Shown here in pieces: positions 1 to 5,733 of a DNA stretch of 13,163 nucleotides. A program made the position numbers and the translations under genes. How positions within the stretch are numbered: position 1 is the stretch's first letter; each line of letters starts with the position of its first letter. The notes under the pieces were generated by a model. That model saw only the letters and a program-made list of their open reading frames with translations. It did not search any database and had not been told where the DNA came from. Source of the DNA: Candidatus Thorarchaeota archaeon (GTDB lineage Archaea > Asgardarchaeota > Thorarchaeia > Thorarchaeales > Thorarchaeaceae); assembly GCA_016840825.1 (NCBI GenBank), contig JAEORN010000105.1:1-13163 (forward strand). The letters run 5' to 3'.

Positions 1-150
1 ACCAACAAGTTAAGAGCTTCAACACAGCAGAGAAGTTCTGACTGTACTGTCGCTATACCTGGCTTAGCCACTGGCCCACGTTCCGCGAAATGCCCTTTTT
101 CAGTTTATAGAGATTGTGGTGAGAACTGTAATTTCCTAGATTCTATCTAA
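1..150 (+). CDS. Possible C-terminal end of a gene cut by the left edge
   Basis: One forward frame is open from base 1 to a TAA at 148-150 (49 codons), while the other two forward frames are closed early. The deduced tail is Cys-containing near its end (CPFSVYRDCGENCNFLD), which could bind metal, but I recognise no family. It would overlap the end of the convergent GNAT gene by 15 bases. A 49-codon open frame can arise by chance, so this is only a possibility; the remaining sequence up to base 135 shows nothing else. Confidence 0.28.
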   Translation, partial: TNKLRASTQQRSSDCTVAIPGLATGPRSAKCPFSVYRDCGENCNFLDSI

Positions 151-678
151 CACGAATAACAGACATGGCTCTGGTGGAAGTTTCACTTGGTAGTATTGTG
201 ATGGAAGAGGTCCCCGATTCTCAAACCCAATCTTCAACAGAGCTCGTTGCTCAGCTTCATTGGCTGAGAAGGTATATGCAAAGATGCTTCGAGTTTCTTC
301 TAACTTTCTGAGAAAATCCACAGCGAGTTTTTGGGATATCGTGCCATATCCCTTTCCTCGCTCAGCTGGATCGGCTATGAAGATATTCAACTCCCAGTCT
401 ATTTCTTTGGATTCCTTATTGAAATTCCATGCCCTATAATAGAATCTACCAAGAGAGCGATTGTCTATATTGTGTCTGATCAAAAAATACCATCTATCGG
501 GTGACCTAAGAAACTGCTTTCGCATCTCATCAGGCGTCAGTGAAGGAACACGCTTGTATGGACCTTGAGCAATGGGATTCAGAGACCACTTTACTAGAAT
601 ATCCACATTCTCTGAATCTACTGGAACCAATGTTATAATCTCATTAGAGAGTTCAGACCCAATCTGGTTTGTCATCAA
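136..678 (-). CDS. GNAT-family N-acetyltransferase (RimJ/RimL-like)
   Basis: This is a predicted cytoplasmic acetyltransferase that moves an acetyl group from acetyl-CoA to an amine. The substrate cannot be told; RimJ/RimL relatives act on protein N-termini, others on small amines. The 180-residue length is normal. The acetyl-CoA pyrophosphate loop RGKGYG is at residues 107-112, preceded by the beta strand WELNIFIADP and followed by a helix. The second signature, SANEAEQRALLKIGF, at about 138-152 matches the usual asparagine plus 'lxklGF' end of the fold. Two ATGs are adjacent (678 and 675), and either could be used. No strong SD is seen, but a TATA-like box about 29 bases upstream fits an almost leaderless transcript. 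It is a single gene, divergent from the zinc-ribbon gene. Confidence 0.85.
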   Translation of the reverse strand: MMTNQIGSELSNEIITLVPVDSENVDILVKWSLNPIAQGPYKRVPSLTPDEMRKQFLRSPDRWYFLIRHNIDNRSLGRFYYRAWNFNKESKEIDWELNIFIADPAERGKGYGTISQKLAVDFLRKLEETRSIFAYTFSANEAEQRALLKIGFENRGPLPSQYYQVKLPPEPCLLFVLDRI

Positions 679-703
679 TTATCGAATTGATAGGTATTCT
701 CAT

Positions 704-710
704 CTATATT
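704..710 (-). promoter_or_regulatory. TATA-like box of the GNAT gene
   Basis: AATATAG on the minus strand is centred about 29 bases upstream of the ATG at 678. That is the archaeal TATA-to-start distance for a leaderless or very short-leader mRNA. Confidence 0.4.
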
Positions 711-848
711 CATCTTTAGGTAGCAGGTGGATAGCATCTTCTTAGTAGGACCTGTTTCCAGCCAGACGCGTTCGAGTCCATGTTTCAGGTGAAAGGGTTT
801 TATCCTTTCAAGAGAAACGCAGTGTAGAGTTGTCGCGAGGTAGGATTA

Positions 849-1151
849 TTGAATAGCAATGTAGTATGTCCGTACTGTAAAGAAGAGCTTCGAGTGGAGA
901 TGACCGCTCAATTCGTTGAAAGAGTGGACCCTTCTGTTTTGAACATGTACTCTGAAGAACTAGATCGTATGCAAAGACGAGCAGCTGTTCAGAGTAAGAT
1001 GATGAGGATGGCAGCAGGTATGGCAAAGGGAATGCAGCCGACCATGATGCGTATGATGCAGGGCATGGTCGAGTATCCACCTATGGTCACTATCCTGAAG
1101 TGTATGAGTTGTGATGCTGTACTCTCAGTTTCTTTACCTTCAAATGACTAG
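849..1151 (+). CDS. Methionine-rich protein with split zinc-ribbon cysteines
   Basis: A small 100-residue protein of unknown function. It has CPYC at residues 7-10 and CMSC at 85-88, the two knuckles expected of a zinc ribbon, separated by a long helical insert. Residues 51-79 of that insert hold 11 methionines (51, 52, 54, 58, 62, 66, 67, 69, 70, 73, 79) with basic residues between them. This gives an amphipathic Met-rich stretch that might bind a hydrophobic peptide or soft metal; that is inference only. The start is a TTG supported by GAGGT at 837-841, seven bases upstream; no ATG in frame near the N-terminus would keep the first CxxC. A TATA-like TTTTATCC lies at about 797-804. It stands alone, convergent with the DUF3795 gene. 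Confidence 0.75.
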   Translation: MNSNVVCPYCKEELRVEMTAQFVERVDPSVLNMYSEELDRMQRRAAVQSKMMRMAAGMAKGMQPTMMRMMQGMVEYPPMVTILKCMSCDAVLSVSLPSND

Positions 1152-1161
1152 TCAACTAAGA

Positions 1162-1187
1162 GAGCACCAATTGCTCATGACAGAGCA
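1162..1187. terminator. Weak convergent-gene hairpins
   Basis: Between the two convergent genes lie GAGCA, TGCTC and GAGCA in sequence (1162-1166, 1172-1176, 1183-1187), which can form one of two mutually exclusive 5-bp hairpins. There is no clear T-run. It may help end transcription from either side, but support is slight. Confidence 0.22.
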
Positions 1188-1211
1188 TATCTTAGCGATT
1201 ATTGCAAAGGT

Positions 1212-1559
1212 TTACACGACGTAGTGCTTGCGGATTCCATCAAGAGTGGTTTTTGCTGCTGGTTCACCTGTCAGGAAATCCTTGAGATTACCACACGCAT
1301 AAGTATCACAATGAGCGCAGGTAGATACACCCTTCTCCTCAGCGCATGGGCGGATCGCGCAGACCTTCTGACACCAAGCCGATAGTCGATCAGACTTGCA
1401 TCCATCACAGGTAATATCCTCAGGTGTGAATACCATACCAAGCTCGTTGGCCCATCGCTCTGCGATCTTGGTCTTGAGAGCTAAGTCTTCCGTCTGGGTT
1501 GCTTTGTATGCATCGCATTCTGAGCAGTCCAGTCCACAATAGGCAATCATATCGTACAT
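1212..1559 (-). CDS. DUF3795 cysteine-rich protein
   Basis: A 115-residue cysteine-rich protein of the DUF3795 family, function unknown. The family hallmark CGLDCSECDAY starts at residue 8. It is followed by ITCDGC (about 49-54), further Cys pairs through CQKVCAIRPC, and CAHCDTYAC near residue 81, about 11 cysteines in all. Such spacing suggests two or more bound metals (zinc or iron-sulfur), which is inference. Length is complete for the family. The start is the ATG at 1559; no strong SD is visible. It is divergent from 7-TM gene A, and the 213-base gap between them contains one copy of the CCGACATATGTCGG-type operator (1611-1637), 52 bases upstream of this start, so it may share control with the neighbouring block. 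Confidence 0.85.
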   Translation of the reverse strand: MYDMIAYCGLDCSECDAYKATQTEDLALKTKIAERWANELGMVFTPEDITCDGCKSDRLSAWCQKVCAIRPCAEEKGVSTCAHCDTYACGNLKDFLTGEPAAKTTLDGIRKHYVV

Positions 1560-1610
1560 GATTATTCACTTCGTACCATTGAAATTGCAAGATGGAGTAA
1601 AGTGTTCTAC

Positions 1611-1637
1611 TGACATATGTCGGTAGTCATATGTCGG
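1611..1637 (+). promoter_or_regulatory. Operator copy 1 (palindrome plus second half-site)
   Basis: TGACATATGTCGG (1611-1623) is followed by TAGT and then CATATGTCGG (1628-1637). The first element is the CCGACATATGTCGG palindrome with its first base changed. The two CATATG centres are 14 bases apart. It matches the copy at 3543-3570 almost base for base, including ACAA just after it. It lies between the divergent DUF3795 gene and 7-TM gene A. Confidence 0.7.
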
Positions 1638-1726
1638 CACAAGAAGCTTGATTTTGAAGTAGAGGAGAATTAAAGAAGTAATCAAGCAAACTAGCCTTCT
1701 GATTAGCAAAGCTAACCTGAATAAAG

Positions 1727-1733
1727 AATATAT
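1727..1733 (+). promoter_or_regulatory. TATA-like box of 7-TM gene A
   Basis: AATATAT about 40 bases upstream of the ATG at 1772 predicts a transcript start near 1757 and a leader of about 15 bases. It lies some 90 bases downstream of operator copy 1. Confidence 0.4.
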
Positions 1734-1771
1734 GTTCAGAATAGCAGTGCTATCATCTGGATGGGAACTGT

Positions 1772-2470
1772 ATGGCACTCGGTATTATTCATTATGGATT
1801 TGCAATTGTGAGCGTCATAAGCTTCATTTGTGCATTCACGATCTTACAGCGATATCTGAAGATTCGCAATAATCTGTCAATTCCTTTCGTTCTGTTCCTA
1901 GTTGGATTGGCAATTGATTCATTATTCTTCTTTTTGCGAGGATTCTATGATGTAGGAGTCCCAGAGGAGATTTTTCTGTGGCAATTGACTAATGTCATGT
2001 ATGTCGCTATGACACTCCCACTAGTTGCCTTTCTTCTCTATCCAATGTACATTCAACGAAAGACATCAGGGAAAGGATTTGAGATAGTTATTCTCATGGT
2101 CATCTTCATTGTTGTGTCTATATTTGATTTAGCAATAATAGCATTCGCAGAGATTATTCCAACATACGTTGATCCTTACGGTTTAGCACATTATAGTTTT
2201 GATTCCTTTATTCCTTCAACCTACTACATTTCTCTGGGTATTGTCATTTTCTTAGCATTGTTTGCATCATTTCTTTTGGGACTTACAGCGTATAGAGAGA
2301 GTGAAATATTCTACAAGAGAAGAGCATTACTCATTATGATAGGTTGGCTAGCTTGTGTCTTTGGACAAATACTTCTGTTGTCACCAGCACTGGCAATAGC
2401 AAATCCTGTCGTACTGGTAATTGGAGCTATAATAATTGCAATTGGAGTTATTAGAACACCTCCTTCCTAA
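1772..2470 (+). CDS. Seven-TM integral membrane protein, paralogue A
   Basis: A 232-residue protein that is almost entirely hydrophobic, with about seven membrane segments at roughly 7-25, 35-57, 69-93, 102-126, 149-174, 185-206 and 211-227. The layout recalls seven-TM sensor modules that precede archaeal histidine kinases, but here no kinase or other cytoplasmic output domain is attached, and I do not recognise the family. It is collinear without gaps with the 232-residue protein at 4804-5502 (my hand count is about 125 identities). Shared blocks are YIQRK-x-x-GKG after TM3, DSFIPS-x-YY before TM5, PALAIANP before TM7 and a terminal RTPPS. The ATG is chosen because the paralogue starts at the same place. 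The next gene begins 41 bases downstream, probably cotranscribed; that partner could supply the missing soluble part (inference). Confidence 0.8.
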   Translation: MALGIIHYGFAIVSVISFICAFTILQRYLKIRNNLSIPFVLFLVGLAIDSLFFFLRGFYDVGVPEEIFLWQLTNVMYVAMTLPLVAFLLYPMYIQRKTSGKGFEIVILMVIFIVVSIFDLAIIAFAEIIPTYVDPYGLAHYSFDSFIPSTYYISLGIVIFLALFASFLLGLTAYRESEIFYKRRALLIMIGWLACVFGQILLLSPALAIANPVVLVIGAIIIAIGVIRTPPS

Positions 2471-2511
2471 TGAAAATCCGAAACAAGAGGCCATCTTCGA
2501 GGTAAGTAAGA

Positions 2512-3357
2512 ATGGAAATAGGAGAGATCACTGAGGTATATGCATTCTGTGACAAATGCAGCCAAAATATTCTACTCAAATTAAGCGAGGAACAAATGAA
2601 GGATCGGAAAGGTGGTCTCCTATCAGTAGTTTCAGTACATGGACAACCAAAACATGCAGTTCTGTTCTTTTTGGATAGTAATCTTAGAGTACGATCATGC
2701 GAACCTGCAAATCTCATGATGGATTTAGAATCTGAAAAGACTAGAATAAGAACACCTATTGTGATCGAAACAGAAACGAAGAAAGTTTTGAGTCTTGATG
2801 AATTGATTTCTTTCTTTGGTGGTAACAAGAAGCAAGGGATTACTAATCTTTCAGACTTCTTGATGCAAATCATGATACAAAATAATACGTATCTAGTGAA
2901 TAATGACACAAAAGACGGCGAATTGCTAAGCCACCAGATTAACGATTTGCTCTCAAAACAAGGTTTCTTGCCTGAAATAATTGAGAATGAAAAGGAAGAC
3001 AGCAAGATTAAGGGACGATTTCCTGCTGTCTTTGATTTGTCCAAGAAGAAATTCCTCGTTCCTGGTATTAAGGTGGATTCGAATGCAATTGAGCAGATTA
3101 TCAAGGAGTTCATAGATCTTGACAATGCGTTCTTGAAGCTAAAGTTCGAGGTTAGCAAGATTTTCTTCTCGTATGGCCTTCTTAGGGAGATTCTCAAGAA
3201 GACCACGGAAAAATACCTAGATACACGTCTAGCTAAGGAGATTTCAATCGATCTTCAATTCATACCTCTTCTGCAGAAAATGGCGATGCACGAGAATGTC
3301 GATGCCCAAAATAGAATCGAGTATGATGGACTTGGACGAGCAGTCAGGAGCTTTTGA
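2512..3357 (+). CDS. Unrecognised cytoplasmic protein with CxxC, partner of 7-TM A
   Basis: A 281-residue soluble protein; I cannot name the family. The N-terminus has CDKC at residues 13-16, then a segment with His43 and His48 and beta strands around HAVLFFLDSNLRVRSCE (48-64), which could form a small metal-binding domain. The middle (about 85-190) is mixed and charged. The C-terminal third (about 195-281) is mainly helical and Lys/Glu rich. No signal peptide or membrane segment is seen. The ATG is backed by GAGGTAAG at 2499-2506, eight bases upstream. It lies 41 bases behind 7-TM gene A, so the two probably form one transcript. A remnant of a homologue lies at the same distance behind 7-TM gene B, showing that the pair was inherited as a unit and suggesting the two products work together (inference). 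Confidence 0.75.
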   Translation: MEIGEITEVYAFCDKCSQNILLKLSEEQMKDRKGGLLSVVSVHGQPKHAVLFFLDSNLRVRSCEPANLMMDLESEKTRIRTPIVIETETKKVLSLDELISFFGGNKKQGITNLSDFLMQIMIQNNTYLVNNDTKDGELLSHQINDLLSKQGFLPEIIENEKEDSKIKGRFPAVFDLSKKKFLVPGIKVDSNAIEQIIKEFIDLDNAFLKLKFEVSKIFFSYGLLREILKKTTEKYLDTRLAKEISIDLQFIPLLQKMAMHENVDAQNRIEYDGLGRAVRSF

Positions 3358-3580
3358 ATTTCAGATACTGGCGATAAATCAGGAATAACTTTGTGAGATA
3401 GTGTATGCTGTATATATTCTATCTAGTCTACATCATTTTAAACATGTCACGCTTGGAACAGTCTAGACCGAAATAAACAATCAATCATACATGATAATTC
3501 ATTTCATGTGACTTGAATCATAATAGGGGATATAGAGACCAGCCGACATATGTCGGTAGTCATATGTCGGTACAAAACCT
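3358..3580. other. AT-rich intergenic region with TATA-like elements
   Basis: No gene is visible here. It contains TGTATATATTC near 3411-3421, TTTTAAAC near 3436 and GGGGATATAGAG near 3526-3537, any of which could be a TATA box, and it ends in operator copy 2. No RNA gene fold was recognised by eye. Confidence 0.4.
3543..3570 (+). promoter_or_regulatory. Operator copy 2 (perfect palindrome plus second half-site)
   Basis: CCGACATATGTCGG (3543-3556) is a perfect 14-base palindrome. TAGT and then CATATGTCGG (3561-3570) follow, with CATATG centres 14 bases apart as in copy 1. It ends 10 bases before the first ATG of the small ORF at 3581 and lies just downstream of a possible TATA element near 3530. 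Confidence 0.72.
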
Positions 3581-3817
3581 ATGCTGATTTGTATCGTACT
3601 ATTTCACATGGCAATAGTAACTGAATGCAAAACACAGGAATGTCAGCTTATCTCAAACGATCCAGAGATCTCCCGTCAAAGAAGAAGGAGATTCCTGAAA
3701 CAAGAGAGAGCTGATGAAAAGAGTCAAATTGAATATCGTCAGTATATGGCATACAGAGAGTCCATGCGTGATCTCGAGAGGAGAAAAGCATATGCGATAT
3801 CTATCGCTCATAGATAA
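3581..3817 (+). CDS. Small basic protein downstream of operator copy 2
   Basis: A 78-codon ORF (or 69 codons from the ATG at 3608, which begins MAIVTECKTQEC). I recognise no family. The part after residue 30 is strongly charged (RQRRRRFLKQERADEKSQ) and probably a long basic helix, as in a small nucleic-acid-binding or regulatory peptide, but this is inference. Codon use resembles the neighbours (many AGA, GAG, ATC). No SD stands out at either start. Two points favour it being real: the palindrome pair ends 10 bases upstream, and the opposite strand holds only an unconvincing frame. It is convergent with the HTH_10 gene. Confidence 0.45.
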   Translation: MLICIVLFHMAIVTECKTQECQLISNDPEISRQRRRRFLKQERADEKSQIEYRQYMAYRESMRDLERRKAYAISIAHR

Positions 3818-3885
3818 ATGCCCTTTCTCCAAGGAACTTGTGAGCTGCCTGAATCTCTCTGTTGATTCCATAGGCACTCACAGGT

Positions 3886-4611
3886 CTAGCTTGTTTTACA
3901 GCAGAGATCCATGGTTTCCTTTCTTTCTTGCGGGATATTCCTGAAAAGCTGGAGATGTGGGACGAGAGCTGTGATCAACTTATTTTCAGCCTTCTTCAAA
4001 TGCTCCAGAAAGGTCGTCCTTCCCGTATCCACCTTAGATGCGATGGTCTGAAGATCAGATCCTCGTGGAAATCGAAAGTATCCATACCTGTAGGCGGTAA
4101 GGAGCGCGTCCATCTGCTTCTCTGTGAGTCCTGAGAATAATGCGTCTGTCGTCAGGGTCAGTGAACTGGCAATATAGCCATCAAAGGGAGCCTTTCGGAG
4201 TATCTCGACATTGAAGTTTTCCTTACGGAGTGTTGTCAGGAGATTTTTGAGGGTTTCATGCCTAAAACCGATTAATCTGAAGTATTCCCAACCATTCTCA
4301 TAGGCAATTGGCGGGATTACAAGGATATCCGGACCAGATAGGTATTGTATGACAGTTCCCGGACCTCCGCATGCACACATACGCGTGATGACATGCACAT
4401 TGGCACCGTTGTGAATCTCATCTACGACATGAACAGCTTTCGAAAAATCAGTACGAATCGTGTCATAGTCCTCTTTTTTCTGCATGACCAGCTCGATAAC
4501 ATCATGTGTATCATTACACCACTGATACATCCGCAAAGACGGATTATCTCTTGTTATCATCCCCAAGGGATTATCATAGTTTGCTCTGAGTACGACTTCG
4601 AATAATGACAT
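3886..4611 (-). CDS. HTH_10 (Bat-type) transcriptional regulator
   Basis: A 241-residue predicted DNA-binding regulator of the bacterio-opsin-activator (Bat)-like HTH_10 family. The C-terminal HTH_10 domain spans about 161-214: GLTEKQMDALLTAYRYGYF, then FPRG, then the helix-turn-helix with the closing LKKAENKLI. The N-terminal 150 residues have the usual opening 'FEVVLRANYDNPLG' and a Cys pair MCACGG (78-83) that might sense redox or metal (inference). I chose the ATG at 4611, not the in-frame ATG at 4635. The family normally begins at this point, and the upstream ATG lies inside a TATA-like sequence placed 25 bases before 4611. Operator copy 3 is directly upstream, so autoregulation is likely. 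It is divergent from 7-TM gene B. Confidence 0.85.
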   Translation of the reverse strand: MSLFEVVLRANYDNPLGMITRDNPSLRMYQWCNDTHDVIELVMQKKEDYDTIRTDFSKAVHVVDEIHNGANVHVITRMCACGGPGTVIQYLSGPDILVIPPIAYENGWEYFRLIGFRHETLKNLLTTLRKENFNVEILRKAPFDGYIASSLTLTTDALFSGLTEKQMDALLTAYRYGYFRFPRGSDLQTIASKVDTGRTTFLEHLKKAENKLITALVPHLQLFRNIPQERKETMDLCCKTS

Positions 4612-4632
4612 GTATACTAATAGAGCTTCATG

Positions 4633-4642
4633 CATATATGAA
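4633..4642 (-). promoter_or_regulatory. TATA-like box of the HTH_10 gene
   Basis: TTCATATATG on the minus strand is centred about 26 bases before the ATG at 4611, as for a leaderless archaeal mRNA. It contains the alternative in-frame ATG (4635-4633), which argues against that start. Confidence 0.5.
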
Positions 4643-4644
4643 CT

Positions 4645-4661
4645 CTACCGACATATGTCGG
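4645..4661 (-). promoter_or_regulatory. Operator copy 3 (perfect palindrome, inverted orientation)
   Basis: On the minus strand this reads CCGACATATGTCGGTAG, identical over 17 bases to copy 2. The second half-site is reduced to TCATAT and merges with the TATA box of the HTH_10 gene. Its orientation faces the regulator gene. It lies in the divergent gap between the regulator and 7-TM gene B. Confidence 0.72.
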
Positions 4662-4761
4662 GTTAGTGGACTGTATGAATAGAACATGATGTTGATGAAG
4701 CATCCAATCGCAACTGTTTTCCGAAAAAAACGAGGCGTGGCCCAAACGATAGCAGAGGAAA

Positions 4762-4769
4762 TAATATAT
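4762..4769 (+). promoter_or_regulatory. TATA-like box of 7-TM gene B
   Basis: TAATATAT lies about 38 bases upstream of the ATG at 4804. The expected transcript start is near 4792, next to the SD-like GGAGG at 4791-4795. Confidence 0.42.
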
Positions 4770-4803
4770 CCATAAAGTAACGCAGTGACTGGAGGCTTTC
4801 TTT

Positions 4804-5502
4804 ATGGCAATTGGTTTCATTCACTATGCTTTTGCAACTGTAGGCATAATCGGTTTGATATGTGCCTTTACGTTACTCTATCGATACATCAAGAGCCGTA
4901 ATATACTTGCAGTATCATTCTTCGTCTTCCTATTCTCGCTAGGGATTGGTATGATGCTGTACCTATTTCGTGGGTTCTTTGAGGCCGGAAATCCAGAAGA
5001 CATACTCTTGTGGCGTGCAACAAATGTGTCGTATCTCGGGATAGTTGTTCCATTGATCACATTTCTCCTTTATCCGATCTACATTCAGCGAAAGATGAAT
5101 GGCAAAGGGACAGAGATTCTTGTGGTTATGGCTGCCTTCATCCTCGCATCTATATTTGACCTTGTTCTAGTGACGACAGGAGATGTTGTGCTCTCATACG
5201 TTGATGACTTTGGTCTCCCACATTACGTACTAGATTCCTTCATTCCTTCAGCGTACTATTTGGTGCTAGCTAATATTGTGATAATGGGATTTATTGCATC
5301 TGGACTTCTGGGCCTTGCTGCATATAGAGAGAAGGAGCCGTTCTACAGACAACGAGCTCTATTGCTCACCGTAGGATGGCTGTTATGTCTGGTTGGACAA
5401 ATCTTCATCCTCATACCAGCTCTGGCAATAGCCAATCCAATAATGCTAACTACTGGCATAATCATGATTGCAGTTGGAATTCTAAGGACCCCTCCATCAT
5501 AA
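4804..5502 (+). CDS. Seven-TM integral membrane protein, paralogue B
   Basis: A 232-residue membrane protein with about seven hydrophobic segments, paralogous to the protein at 1772-2470 over its whole length with no gap. Conserved features are IHY at residues 6-8, the RGF ending TM2, FLLYP-x-YIQRK after TM3, SIFDL in TM4, LDSFIPSAYY before TM5, PALAIANP before TM7 and the terminal RTPPS. The extracytoplasmic loop after TM4 (VLVTTGDVV) differs most, as expected if the two copies see different ligands; that is inference. The ATG is supported by GGAGG at 4791-4795, eight bases upstream, better than in copy A. It is divergent from the HTH_10 regulator with operator copy 3 between them. Its former downstream partner survives only as a remnant. 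Confidence 0.8.
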   Translation: MAIGFIHYAFATVGIIGLICAFTLLYRYIKSRNILAVSFFVFLFSLGIGMMLYLFRGFFEAGNPEDILLWRATNVSYLGIVVPLITFLLYPIYIQRKMNGKGTEILVVMAAFILASIFDLVLVTTGDVVLSYVDDFGLPHYVLDSFIPSAYYLVLANIVIMGFIASGLLGLAAYREKEPFYRQRALLLTVGWLLCLVGQIFILIPALAIANPIMLTTGIIMIAVGILRTPPS

Positions 5503-5537
5503 ACATTGATTACTGGATTTCCTTAAGGAACAAGTAG

Positions 5538-5633
5538 AATAGCTACTGCCATCAATCTAGTGATGCATATGCATTCTGTAACAAATGCAAACAGAATGGC
5601 TGGGATTCCATGCTTAGTGTCGAAGAAGTGTGA
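5538..5633 (+). pseudogene. Remnant of the CxxC partner gene behind 7-TM B
   Basis: A 31-codon frame without a start codon reads SDAYAFCNKCKQNG and stops at TGA 5631-5633. Bases around 5568-5592 match the intact gene at 2539-2563 nearly exactly (ATGCATTCTG, then ACAAATGC), giving YAFC-x-KC-x-QN in both. The distance from the end of the 7-TM gene to the matching Tyr codon is 66 bases here and 69 in the intact pair. After about 20 codons similarity fades and no C-terminal part is found before glyA. The SD and start seen in the intact gene are absent. It is therefore a decayed 5' fragment of a duplicated gene. Confidence 0.72.
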
Positions 5634-5677
5634 TTCTCATTCAATAAAGTTGCATTTCCTTATGTCAAGTAGTAAGT

Positions 5678-5686
5678 AATATAATG
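5678..5686 (+). promoter_or_regulatory. TATA-like box of glyA
   Basis: AATATAATG about 50 bases upstream of the GTG at 5734 predicts a transcript start near 5708 and a leader that includes the SD at 5719-5724. Confidence 0.42.
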
Positions 5687-5733
5687 AAGCTGCTTTTTGG
5701 AATGAGTGTAATTACGATGAGGAGACCATTATC

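Noticed and set aside
1638..1771. A small leader peptide (ATG TCG GCA CAA ...) inside operator copy 1
   Set aside because: Only six codons long and lacking an SD; its ATG belongs to the palindrome itself.
2451..3206. A 251-codon open frame on the minus strand opposite the CxxC protein gene
   Set aside because: Low-complexity Ser/Leu/Phe-rich translation with no domain, no SD, and complete overlap with a well-supported plus-strand gene that has a good SD; it is an antisense shadow.
3653..3944. Overlapping short open frames on both strands between the small basic ORF and the HTH_10 gene
   Set aside because: No SD, no domain, composition unlike coding sequence, and they overlap the small ORF or the end of the HTH_10 gene.
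4612..4635. N-terminal extension of the HTH_10 regulator starting at the ATG at 4635
   Set aside because: That ATG is inside a TATA-like box 25 bases before the ATG at 4611, and the family-like N-terminus begins at 4611.
1611..4661. A CRISPR array or transposon inverted repeats
   Set aside because: The three palindrome copies are 1-2 kb apart with genes between them, there are no regular spacers, and no transposase or target-site duplication was seen.
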